The notes under the pieces are model-generated. The model worked only from the letters and a program-made list of their open reading frames with translations, did no database searches and was not told the DNA's origin. A stretch of DNA of 64,000 nucleotides from Phaeobacter sp. QD34_24 (GTDB lineage: Bacteria > Pseudomonadota > Alphaproteobacteria > Rhodobacterales > Rhodobacteraceae): the NCBI RefSeq assembly GCF_028890115.1, contig NZ_JARCJD010000003.1, positions 124,001-188,000 on the forward strand. The letters are read 5' to 3'. This document shows, one piece after another, positions 34,236 to 43,943 of the stretch (position 1 is the first letter of the stretch; every line of letters starts with the position of its first letter). The position numbers were made by a program, and so were the translations under genes.

Positions 34236-36284
34236 TCAGCCCCGCTTGCGTCTGCGCCTGCGACCGCCGTCTGCGGCGCCATCGCCGCCGCCGGTGTTGA
34301 AATTGACCTGGGGCAGGGTGACGATGCTTTCGAGGATCGGGAAAGGCTCCGCCGAATTCGGAATGGCAGAGGCATTGACGAAATGCTCCTGGAACCTCGG
34401 CTCGACCGCGGTTTCCACCTTTTCGATCCGGCGCACGGTCTCTTCGATCTCGCGCCGGGCTTTGGTGTTCAAAAGGGCAATTCGTGCGCCGGTGCCCGCG
34501 GCATTGCCGGCACTGGTGACTTTCTCCAGCGGGCAGTCGGGGATCATGCCCAGCACCATCGCGTGTTTGGCGGAGATATGCGCGCCAAAGGCGCCGGCCA
34601 GAACCACCCGGTCCACTGTATCGACGCCGAACTTGTCCATCAGCAGCCGTGCACCGGAATAGAGCGCCGCCTTGGCCATCTGGATGGCGCGAATGTCCGG
34701 GTTGGTGACGGTAATGGTGGGTCCGCCATCGGCGGAGCCATCCCACAGAACATAGGCATTGGTACGCCCATCCTGAATGCAGCGGCTGGATCCGGTCTGC
34801 GCGGCCGAGCCGATCAGCCCCGAGGCATCCAGCACACCCGCAAGGCGCATCTCGGCAATCGCCTCGATAATGCCCGAGCCGCAGATGCCGGTGATCCCGG
34901 TGGTGGCGATCGCCTCGGCAAAGCCTGGCTCATCCGACCACAGGTCCGATCCGATCACCCGAAACCGCGGCTCCTTGGTTTCGGGATCTATTTCGACCCG
35001 CTCGATGGCGCCGGGCGCCGCGCGCTGGCCGCTGGAAATCTGCGCGCCCTCAAACGCGGGTCCGGTTGGGGAGGAACAGGCCAGTACCTTCTCCTTGTTG
35101 CCCAAGAGGATTTCCGCATTGGTGCCCACATCGACCACCAGCACCAGGTCTTCGGATTTGTCGGGGGCCTCGGACAGGGCGACGGCGGCGGCATCGGCGC
35201 CCACATGGCCCGCGATACAGGGCAAAAGGTAGACCCGTGCTGCCGGATGGAGGTTCAGCTCCAGCTCGCTGGCGCGCAGGGACAGGGCGTTGGAGGTGGC
35301 CAGCGCAAAGGGCGCCTGGCCCAGCTCGAACGGGTCGATGCCAAGGAACAGGTGATGCATCACCGGGTTGCAGACAAAGACCGCATCTACGATCAGATCG
35401 GTCGTGGTCTCGGCCTCTTCGGCGATCTGGGTGAACAGCTGCCGCATCCCTTCGCGCACTGCGCGGGTCATCTCCTGATCGCCGCCCTTGTTCATCATGG
35501 CGTAGCTCACACGGCTCATCAGGTCTTCGCCAAAGCGGATCTGCGGGTTCATGATACCAGAGGAGGCGACGACCTCTCCGGTTTTCAGATCGCACAGATG
35601 GGCTGCGATGGTAGTGGAGCCAAGGTCCACAGCCAGCCCATAGAGCGCACCTTCGTAAAGGCCGGGCCAGATCTGCATGATGAGGGGCGGGGTGGTGGCA
35701 TCGCCAAGATGCACGGCGACGGTGACCTTCCAGGCGCCTTTGCGCAGGATCGGCTGCATCTGTTGCAGGATGTGCAGGTCGCATTGCACGCCTTCGAGCT
35801 CCCACTGTACCCGCAGCGCCTCTGTCAGGCGCTCCAGATCGCCCGAGGGTTTGTGCATGTCGGGCTCTTCCACCTCGACATAGAACAGGCGGGTCGACGG
35901 GTTCATGACGATATCGCGCGCCTCGGCCCGTTTGCGCACCACCTGGCGGTGAACCTGGCTTTCGGGCGGCACATCGATGACCACATCGCCCTCGATCTGG
36001 GCCTGGCAGCCAAGGCGGCGCCCGTCGATCAGCCCGCGCTTGTCCTTGTAGCGTTGTTCCACCTTGTTCCAGGCGCTGAGGGCGTCGTCTGCAACCGTGA
36101 TGCCGAATTTGGAGAATTCGCCATAAGACGGCGTGATCTGGCATTTCGAACAAATGCCGCGGCCGCCGCAGACGGAATCAAGATCGACCCCCAGCTGCCG
36201 CGCGGCGGTCAGAACCGGGGTGCCGACCGGGAACCGCCCCCGTTTGCCGGAGGGGGTAAACACAACAAGAGGATCGTCAGCCAT
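34236..36284 (-). CDS. ASKHA-domain corrinoid activation protein (RACo-like, N-terminal [2Fe-2S])
   Basis: A 682-residue protein with an N-terminal plant-type ferredoxin domain (Cys39, Cys45, Cys48, Cys93; CGGRGICSKC) followed by the DUF4445/ASKHA ATPase module. Motifs include GLAVDLGSTTIAAHLCDL, VVDVGTNAEILLGN, CSSPTGPAFEGAQI and GSGIIEAIAEM. RACo-like proteins use ATP to reduce inactive Co(II) corrinoid proteins of methyl-transfer systems, matching the methyl-THF cluster about 8 kb away. The C terminus is an Arg-rich tail (GGRRRRRKRG). The ATG at 36284 is chosen at the start of the ferredoxin domain. Confidence 0.88.
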   Translation of the reverse strand: MADDPLVVFTPSGKRGRFPVGTPVLTAARQLGVDLDSVCGGRGICSKCQITPSYGEFSKFGITVADDALSAWNKVEQRYKDKRGLIDGRRLGCQAQIEGDVVIDVPPESQVHRQVVRKRAEARDIVMNPSTRLFYVEVEEPDMHKPSGDLERLTEALRVQWELEGVQCDLHILQQMQPILRKGAWKVTVAVHLGDATTPPLIMQIWPGLYEGALYGLAVDLGSTTIAAHLCDLKTGEVVASSGIMNPQIRFGEDLMSRVSYAMMNKGGDQEMTRAVREGMRQLFTQIAEEAETTTDLIVDAVFVCNPVMHHLFLGIDPFELGQAPFALATSNALSLRASELELNLHPAARVYLLPCIAGHVGADAAAVALSEAPDKSEDLVLVVDVGTNAEILLGNKEKVLACSSPTGPAFEGAQISSGQRAAPGAIERVEIDPETKEPRFRVIGSDLWSDEPGFAEAIATTGITGICGSGIIEAIAEMRLAGVLDASGLIGSAAQTGSSRCIQDGRTNAYVLWDGSADGGPTITVTNPDIRAIQMAKAALYSGARLLMDKFGVDTVDRVVLAGAFGAHISAKHAMVLGMIPDCPLEKVTSAGNAAGTGARIALLNTKARREIEETVRRIEKVETAVEPRFQEHFVNASAIPNSAEPFPILESIVTLPQVNFNTGGGDGAADGGRRRRRKRG

Positions 36285-36546
36285 GCCTGTGCCTTTTTGG
36301 GGTATGCTTGTGATGCGCAGCATAGGGCGTTTTGCGCCGCAGGACAGGCAGGTCGCGTCATTTCACGATCCGGCACCGGCATGGTGCAAAGATATTGTGG
36401 TTGTTTTGAACCACTAGCCCCGAGTTTTCCGCTGGCAGTCGGCAGCACGCCGCAAGCGGGGGCAGGAATAATTGTCGCGGCCTCTTTTCCATCCTGCGCT
36501 TCTGTGCCATAGGGTCACCGCCAAACGGGGTTTTGCATGGGGATGA

Positions 36547-37998
<1,452 letters not shown>

Positions 37999-38035
37999 TT
38001 ACTATGGCTGAGCCGCTCCGCATCGGGGCAGGGGC

Positions 38036-39211
38036 ATGACCCCTGCCGCCCGCCTGCAGGCCGCGATCGAGATCCTGGATCAGGTGATCGAAGGCGCGCC
38101 TGCGGAAAAGGCGCTGACCGGCTGGGGGCGACGTAGCCGCTTTGCCGGGTCCAAGGATCGGGCAGCGGTGCGCGATCACGTGTTTTCTGCGCTGCGCTCC
38201 ATGCGCTCTCATGCTGTGCTGGGCGGGACGCACTCCGGGCGTGGCTTGATCCTGGGGGCTTTGCGCGAGGCCGGGATTGACCCTGACACGATGTTCACCG
38301 GCCAAGGCCATGCCCCAGGGCCGCTGAGCGATCAGGAACGGCAAGAGCCGCAGCCCTTTGGCTCCCCGGCAGAAGCCTTGGACATCCCCGATTGGCTTTG
38401 GCCCTCCTTCAGCGCCAGCCTTGGCGAGCACGCCGAGGCGGCGGCACGTGCCCTGCGCCAAAGGGCGCCTGTGCATCTGCGGGTGAACCTGTGCAAATCC
38501 TCGGTCAAAGAGGCAATCGCCGCCCTTGCGGCAGAGGGGATTGTGGCGCAGCCGCATGGGGCGTCCCCCACGGCGCTGCAGGTGACAGAGGGTGCGCGCA
38601 AGCTGCGCAATGCCGCAGCCTATCAAAACGGTGTGGTCGAACTGCAGGATGCGGCCAGCCAGGCGGTGGTCGATCTATTGCCCCTGCAGGACGGCATGGC
38701 CGCGCTGGATTACTGTGCGGGCGGCGGCGGCAAAAGCCTCGCCATGGCGGCCAAGGCACAGATCCGGCTGGTGGCCCATGACGTGGATCCGGGGCGGATG
38801 AAGGATATTCCGGCGCGGGCTGAACGGGCAGGGGCGCGGATCGACTGCGTGACGAGCGATAAGATTGCCGCCATGGCGCCGTTCGATCTGGTGCTATGCG
38901 ATGCGCCCTGTTCGGGATCCGGCTCCTGGCGCCGCGCCCCGGAAGGGAAGTGGCGCCTGACGCCAGAGCGGCTGAAGGAGATCCGTGGCCTGCAGGCCGG
39001 CATTCTGGATGAGGCGGCCGCCCTGGTTGCTCCGGGAGGGATGCTTGCCTATGCGACCTGTTCGATGCTGAAGGAAGAGAACCGTGACCAGGTGGACGCC
39101 TTCCTGGCACGCACTCCGGGCTGGCAGGTGCTGCAAGAGCGATCCTGGCAGGTTCAGGACGGAACCGACGGGTTTTATGCAGCTCTGTTGACGCGAACAA
39201 AGCCGGATTGA
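38036..39211 (+). CDS. RsmB/NOP-family 16S rRNA (cytosine-C5) methyltransferase
   Basis: A 391-residue protein with an N-terminal NusB-like helical segment and a C-terminal Rossmann methyltransferase. It has the SAM motif ALDYCAGGGGKSLAMA and the two m5C cysteines in LCDAPCSGSGSWRR and LAYATCSMLKEENRDQV. It probably methylates 16S rRNA. It lies 37 bp behind guaB and is likely co-transcribed. Confidence 0.9.
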   Translation: MTPAARLQAAIEILDQVIEGAPAEKALTGWGRRSRFAGSKDRAAVRDHVFSALRSMRSHAVLGGTHSGRGLILGALREAGIDPDTMFTGQGHAPGPLSDQERQEPQPFGSPAEALDIPDWLWPSFSASLGEHAEAAARALRQRAPVHLRVNLCKSSVKEAIAALAAEGIVAQPHGASPTALQVTEGARKLRNAAAYQNGVVELQDAASQAVVDLLPLQDGMAALDYCAGGGGKSLAMAAKAQIRLVAHDVDPGRMKDIPARAERAGARIDCVTSDKIAAMAPFDLVLCDAPCSGSGSWRRAPEGKWRLTPERLKEIRGLQAGILDEAAALVAPGGMLAYATCSMLKEENRDQVDAFLARTPGWQVLQERSWQVQDGTDGFYAALLTRTKPD

Positions 39212-39243
39212 TAAGTATCGCTGCAATGAGGGTCACGAGGCTG

Positions 39244-39259
39244 TTAACGTGGCCTTAAC
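39244..39259. promoter_or_regulatory. CtrA-type box upstream of cckA
   Basis: Exact TTAA-N7-TTAAC match, the full CtrA consensus of alphaproteobacteria, 49 bp before the cckA ATG. TTAA tetranucleotides are scarce in the surrounding GC-rich sequence, so the pair is unlikely to be accidental. It suggests feedback of CtrA on its own phosphorelay kinase. Confidence 0.65.
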
Positions 39260-39307
39260 CTTGATGGCCGCGTATAGGCGGCATCTTGTCTTTTTCACGG
39301 AGCCGCA

Positions 39308-41617
39308 ATGACAGGTCGCCCCACTTCCTCCGTCCCTTCATTGCGGGTCTCTTCCCCGGAAACAAAACGCTTGGCTCTGGTGGTGGTGCTGGCGATGGGC
39401 CTGTTGCTGGCGCCTTGGGTGCTGACCATACCTGATTGGGTGTCGCGTGGGCTTCTGGCGGTGGCGCTGACCCTGGTGGCGGTGGCGCTGTTGATGGTGT
39501 TTCAGACGCGCATGCGGCTCAACGCGCGCGCCATGGCGGCGGATCTTCTGACCGGCTTTATCGAAAAGGACGCAACACCAACCTTTGTGGCCGATGACGA
39601 GGGCCGCATTCATGCCTGCAACGAAGCCGCCCTGAAACGGTTCCAGGAAGGCAAGCAGGAAACGCTGGGCGGCACCCTGCGCTCGGTCCTGGCCAATCCC
39701 ACCGCGGTCCTGTTCCGTCTGCAAAGCCAGGCCGCCAAGCTGGGCGCTGCCCGCGAAGACATCGTGACGCGACGCGGTCACGTGCGCCTTGCGGTGCATC
39801 AGATGCAGGGTGGCAGCTTCCTGTGGCGGATCGAGGATATCGCCGAGCGCGCAGGCGGCGGGCGGGCCTCCGAGGCGGTGCCCATCCCGATGATCACCGT
39901 GGGGCGTTCGGGCGCGGTGCTGTTCATGAACGAAGCGGCCCGCAAACTGATCGGCGAGCGGGTGAAATCCACCGAACGGCTGTTCAATACGCTGCCCATC
40001 AATCCCGGCCAGATCAATACGATTGTGACCCAGAGCGGCCCGGTCGAGGTGGTCGTGAGCGAGCGCAACAGCACGCAGGGGCGCAGCGAACTCTACCTGA
40101 TGGAGGTCGATCCCGCCGGTCTGGGCGGCGGCACACCGGGGCTGGAGGAGATGCCGGTGCCCTTCCTCAAGGTGGCGCCCTCGGGCGATATCCTGTCGCT
40201 CAACAAGATGGCGGTGCGGCTTCTGGGGGTGGAGACGCGCGACAATCTAAAACTGGGCCAGCTGATGGAAGGGCTGGGGCGCCCCATGGCCGATTGGCTG
40301 CGCGATACGGCGGACGGTCTTGCCTCGAACAAATCCGAATTCCTGCGCCTGTCGCGCCGCGACAAGGAGGTCTTCGTGCAGGTGACGCTGACCCGTACCT
40401 TCGAAGAGGGCACGCCGGTTCTGATTGCCGTCCTCAATGACGCGACCGAATTGAAGACGCTGGAAGCGCAATTCGTGCAAAGCCAGAAGATGCAGGCGAT
40501 TGGCCAGCTGGCAGGCGGGGTCGCCCATGACTTCAACAACCTGCTGACGGCGATTTCCGGCCACTGCGATCTGCTGCTGCTGCGCCACGATCAAGGCGAT
40601 CAGGACTATGGCGATCTGATCCAGATTCATGAGAATGCCAATCGCGCGGCCTCCTTGGTCAGCCAGCTTCTGGCGTTTTCCCGCAAGCAGACGCTGCAGC
40701 CCGAGATCCTGGATGTCCGCGATACCCTGTCGGACCTGACCCATCTGCTGAACCGCCTGGTGGGCGAAAAGGTGACGCTGACGCTGAGCCATGATCCGGT
40801 GATGCGCTCGATCCGGGCCGATAAGCGGCAGCTGGAGCAGGTCTTGATGAACCTGGTGGTGAACGCCCGCGATGCCATGCCCAATGGTGGTGAAATCCGG
40901 GTGGAGACCGAGGCGGTGACGCTGGATGCGCCGCTGGAACGCGACCGGGCCACGGTTCCGGCAGGTGACTGGGTGACGATCAAGGTGTCCGACGAAGGTG
41001 TCGGTATCGATCCGGACAAGATCCAGAAGGTATTTGAACCCTTCTACACCACCAAGCGCACTGGCGAAGGCACCGGTCTTGGCCTGTCGACCGCCTATGG
41101 CATCATCAAACAGACCGGTGGCTTTATCTTCATCGACTCGGTCAAGGGGCAGGGGACACGCTTCACGCTCTATTTCCCGGTGCACAAGCAGGAGGCCGTG
41201 GAAGCGCCCGCAGCCGTTCCGCAGAAAGAGGACGCCCCCGCGGCACAACACGGCGAGGGCGTGGTCCTGCTGGTGGAGGACGAGGCGCCGGTGCGGGCCT
41301 TCGCCTCGCGGGCCTTGCGGATGCGCGGCTACACGGTGCTGGAGGCGGAATCCGCCGAAGATGCCCTGCGCACGCTTGAGGATCCCGGCCTGACGGTGGA
41401 TGTCTTCGTGACCGATGTGGTGATGCCGGGCATGGATGGGCCAAGCTGGGTGCGTGAAGCCCTGAAGGATCGCCCCGATACGCGCGTGGTCTTTGTCTCG
41501 GGCTATGCGGAGGGGGCCTTTGGCGATTCCGAACCGGATGTGCCGAACTCTGTCTTCCTGCCCAAGCCCTTCTCGCTCAGCCAGTTGACCGAAACGGTTC
41601 ATGCGCAACTGCACTAG
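39308..41617 (+). CDS. cckA: Hybrid histidine kinase CckA of the CtrA phosphorelay
   Basis: A 769-residue hybrid kinase with two transmembrane helices near residues 20-62, PAS-like regions (~80-380) and HisKA with His407 in [17 protein letters not shown]. The ATPase domain follows ([38 protein letters not shown]), and the C-terminal receiver holds Asp703 in [13 protein letters not shown]. The layout and the text around the His are those of CckA. It phosphorylates the ChpT-CtrA pathway that in roseobacters controls motility and gene transfer agents. A GGAG site precedes the ATG. Confidence 0.94.
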   Translation: MTGRPTSSVPSLRVSSPETKRLALVVVLAMGLLLAPWVLTIPDWVSRGLLAVALTLVAVALLMVFQTRMRLNARAMAADLLTGFIEKDATPTFVADDEGRIHACNEAALKRFQEGKQETLGGTLRSVLANPTAVLFRLQSQAAKLGAAREDIVTRRGHVRLAVHQMQGGSFLWRIEDIAERAGGGRASEAVPIPMITVGRSGAVLFMNEAARKLIGERVKSTERLFNTLPINPGQINTIVTQSGPVEVVVSERNSTQGRSELYLMEVDPAGLGGGTPGLEEMPVPFLKVAPSGDILSLNKMAVRLLGVETRDNLKLGQLMEGLGRPMADWLRDTADGLASNKSEFLRLSRRDKEVFVQVTLTRTFEEGTPVLIAVLNDATELKTLEAQFVQSQKMQAIGQLAGGVAHDFNNLLTAISGHCDLLLLRHDQGDQDYGDLIQIHENANRAASLVSQLLAFSRKQTLQPEILDVRDTLSDLTHLLNRLVGEKVTLTLSHDPVMRSIRADKRQLEQVLMNLVVNARDAMPNGGEIRVETEAVTLDAPLERDRATVPAGDWVTIKVSDEGVGIDPDKIQKVFEPFYTTKRTGEGTGLGLSTAYGIIKQTGGFIFIDSVKGQGTRFTLYFPVHKQEAVEAPAAVPQKEDAPAAQHGEGVVLLVEDEAPVRAFASRALRMRGYTVLEAESAEDALRTLEDPGLTVDVFVTDVVMPGMDGPSWVREALKDRPDTRVVFVSGYAEGAFGDSEPDVPNSVFLPKPFSLSQLTETVHAQLH

Positions 41618-41642
41618 GCGAAGAGCCCAGTGCTCCTTCGCC
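41617..41642 (+). terminator. Hairpin immediately after cckA
   Basis: GGCGAAGAGC pairs with GCTCCTTCGCC (one bulged base), loop CCAGT, starting at the last base of the cckA stop codon. No strong T-run follows, so it is a weak terminator or 3'-end stabiliser. Confidence 0.5.
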
Positions 41643-41903
41643 AGGGTTTCCAGGCCGTTGATATATCCCGGAGTTTACACGCGTCGCATAGAATGGGTTT
41701 CTGTGAGCGGTTCCATCCGAAGTTCGCCAAGACACAACAGAAACTGGGATTTGGCTCCCGCCAGACCTGCCGGACGTGCGGCCATTCTCCCCTACCGTTT
41801 TTGGGATGGGGCAGCACTGATGCGGCAGCAACACAGATCATCAGGCCGATTTTCTTTGGATCCGGCTAGTCAAATCCATGATGCAGCCGAAAAGGGGCGG
41901 CGC
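41643..41903. other. Unassigned intergenic DNA between cckA and the sulfotransferase-like gene
   Basis: About 260 bases. Overlapping short frames on both strands (for example a + strand frame containing CRTCGHSPLP) have no ribosome binding sites and are not called as genes. No tRNA or recognised RNA was found. Confidence 0.35.
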
Positions 41904-42542
41904 CTATCCCCGGCCTCCGGCAGACCTGAGAAGAGGCATTTCTGCTTGGTGGCCGATACTTGCGTGCAGGTCAAAGTCCGCCGCATGTTTGCGTCGCAGG
42001 ATGCGTTCTGTCCTGGGAGTGAGAGTCAGCTCCATCGGGGGGCTGGCGTTCAGGATTTCCAACTCCAGCTTCATCCCCAGCCGGTCCTCCAGAAAGTCCT
42101 GGATGGCAGGTTGATCTTCATAGCGGAACAGATGCGTCACGGCGCTGCCGTTGGTCCGCGGCTCAAGGAATTTTGCCTGGCTGCCAACATCGGCAAAGGC
42201 TGCCGGTTTCCCGGTGCAATAGCTGCTTACAAAATTGTCAAAGGAAATGCCCTTGGTTGAGTTCGGCTTGCCATCCATGAAGGGGCGCTGGCGAAACCTG
42301 TACCAACTGCCAAGCCAGCTGATCGGTTCACGGACCACCGCCATCAGCTCCATTTCCGTGCCACAGACCCGTTCGAACATGGGACGAAACCAGCGTGAAT
42401 AGCGAATAACCGTGGCGTGTTTCAGCTCAGGCGGATCCGCAACCACGATATCGGCCCGGTCCCGCAAAGCAGCCTGATAGGCGGTGGTTCCGGTTTTGGG
42501 AACCGACAGAAGAACCAATCTTTCGTCGTGAAACACCAGCAA
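41904..42542 (-). CDS. Sulfotransferase-like protein
   Basis: A ~212-residue protein with the PAPS-binding signatures of the sulfotransferase family: RLVLLSVPKTGTTAYQAAL (5'-phosphosulfate loop) near the N terminus and LMAVVREPISWLGSWYRFR (3'-phosphate site). The frame is open to 42725, but the added residues do not look like this family and would run across the recA SOS box. A TTG at 42542, or GTG at 42536, with AGGGTGG just upstream is the likely start. It may act on a polysaccharide or small molecule; the substrate is unknown. Confidence 0.75.
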   Translation of the reverse strand: MLVFHDERLVLLSVPKTGTTAYQAALRDRADIVVADPPELKHATVIRYSRWFRPMFERVCGTEMELMAVVREPISWLGSWYRFRQRPFMDGKPNSTKGISFDNFVSSYCTGKPAAFADVGSQAKFLEPRTNGSAVTHLFRYEDQPAIQDFLEDRLGMKLELEILNASPPMELTLTPRTERILRRKHAADFDLHASIGHQAEMPLLRSAGGRG

Positions 42543-42659
42543 CGCGTATCCACCCTTTCGAAAACATCCTAAAGACGAGTCGTAGCAGTGCTCGCCTCGG
42601 TTGTAAATGGCGCAATGTGGAATATTGTGGTTGAAGTGTTCTCGTTTTGCCCCCATAAA

Positions 42660-42674
42660 GAACAAGAGGCGAAC
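42660..42674. promoter_or_regulatory. LexA (SOS) box of recA
   Basis: Exact GAAC-N7-GAAC direct repeat (spacer AAGAGGC), the alphaproteobacterial LexA consensus, 57 bp before the recA ATG. Supports SOS control of recA. Confidence 0.85.
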
Positions 42675-42731
42675 AAAGCAAGTGATTGCCGCGACCCCAA
42701 GGGTATGACACATAGAAGGTGACAAGGGACT

Positions 42732-43799
42732 ATGGCGGATCTTTTGACCATGAAAAACAAAGTGAGCGGTGACAAGCAGAAGGCGCTGGACAGCGCGCTG
42801 GCCCAGATTGAGCGGCAGTTCGGCAAGGGTTCGATCATGAAGCTGGGGGACGGCAATGCCATCCAGGAGATCGAGGCGAGTTCGACCGGTTCATTGGGGC
42901 TGGATATCGCCCTTGGTATCGGTGGTCTGCCCATGGGCCGTATCATCGAAATCTACGGTCCGGAAAGTTCGGGTAAGACCACGCTGACGCTGCACTGTGT
43001 TGCAGAACAACAGAAAAAGGGCGGGGTCTGCGCCTTTGTGGACGCCGAACATGCGCTGGATCCGCAATATGCGGCCAAGCTGGGCGTCGATCTTGACGAA
43101 TTGCTGATTTCGCAGCCCGACACGGGCGAACAGGCGCTGGAAATCACAGATACGCTGGTGCGTTCGGGCGCGGTCAATATGGTGATTGTGGATTCGGTTG
43201 CGGCGCTGACGCCGAAATCCGAACTCGAAGGCGACATGGGCGATTCCAGTGTTGGCGTGCAGGCCCGTCTGATGAGCCAGGCCATGCGCAAGCTCACCGG
43301 ATCGATCAGCCGCTCCAAATGCATGGTGATCTTCATCAACCAGATTCGCATGAAGATCGGCGTGATGTTTGGCTCTCCGGAAACCACAACCGGCGGCAAC
43401 GCGCTGAAATTCTATTCCTCGGTGCGCCTCGACATTCGCCGCATCGGCTCGATCAAGGACCGGGACGAGGTGGTCGGTAACGCCACCCGCGTCAAAGTGG
43501 TGAAGAACAAGGTGGCGCCGCCCTTCAAACAGGTGGAATTCGACATCATGTATGGTGAAGGCATCTCCAAGATGGGGGAATTGCTGGACCTAGGCGTTGC
43601 GGCCGGCGTGGTGAACAAGTCCGGTGCCTGGTTCTCCTACGGGGATGAGCGGATCGGGCAGGGGCGTGAAAACGCCAAGCAGTTCCTGCGCGAGCATTCC
43701 GAAATTGCCTATGACATCGAAGACAAGATCCGCGCAGCGCATGGTTTGGACTTCGATCGCCCTGACGGCGCTGCCGATGACGACATCCTGGAGGCGTAA
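42732..43799 (+). CDS. recA: Recombinase RecA
   Basis: A 355-residue RecA, full length. P-loop [12 protein letters not shown] near residue 76, Walker [11 protein letters not shown], loop L1/L2 stretches [26 protein letters not shown] and [23 protein letters not shown], then the C-terminal domain ending with an acidic tail ([11 protein letters not shown]). It catalyses strand exchange and LexA cleavage. A single-gene unit: SOS box upstream, strong terminator downstream. Confidence 0.98.
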   Translation: MADLLTMKNKVSGDKQKALDSALAQIERQFGKGSIMKLGDGNAIQEIEASSTGSLGLDIALGIGGLPMGRIIEIYGPESSGKTTLTLHCVAEQQKKGGVCAFVDAEHALDPQYAAKLGVDLDELLISQPDTGEQALEITDTLVRSGAVNMVIVDSVAALTPKSELEGDMGDSSVGVQARLMSQAMRKLTGSISRSKCMVIFINQIRMKIGVMFGSPETTTGGNALKFYSSVRLDIRRIGSIKDRDEVVGNATRVKVVKNKVAPPFKQVEFDIMYGEGISKMGELLDLGVAAGVVNKSGAWFSYGDERIGQGRENAKQFLREHSEIAYDIEDKIRAAHGLDFDRPDGAADDDILEA

Positions 43800-43829
43800 A
43801 GCGCTTCAACCAGGATCGTGAGTGACAGC

Positions 43830-43860
43830 AAAAGGGTGCGGGATTGGCCGCACCCTTTTT
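43830..43860 (+). terminator. Intrinsic terminator of recA
   Basis: 12-bp perfect stem (AAAAGGGTGCGG / CCGCACCCTTTT) with a 6-base loop and a terminal T-run, 31 bases after the recA stop. Confidence 0.92.
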
Positions 43861-43943
43861 CGCTTTCTGGGCAGTGGACAGTGCCCGCGCGGGGGGCTAA
43901 ACCTGCCTGAAACCCTGACAAAGCCCGAAAAGGGATCCCGCAC

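Noticed and set aside
34383-36512. A 709-codon open frame opposite the ASKHA protein gene
   Set aside because: Antisense shadow of a gene with clear ferredoxin and ATPase motifs; composition is not protein-like.
41630-41869. A + strand frame with a CRTCGHSP zinc-ribbon-like sequence after cckA
   Set aside because: Only one CxxC pair, no ribosome binding site, and competing open frames on both strands; more likely non-coding.
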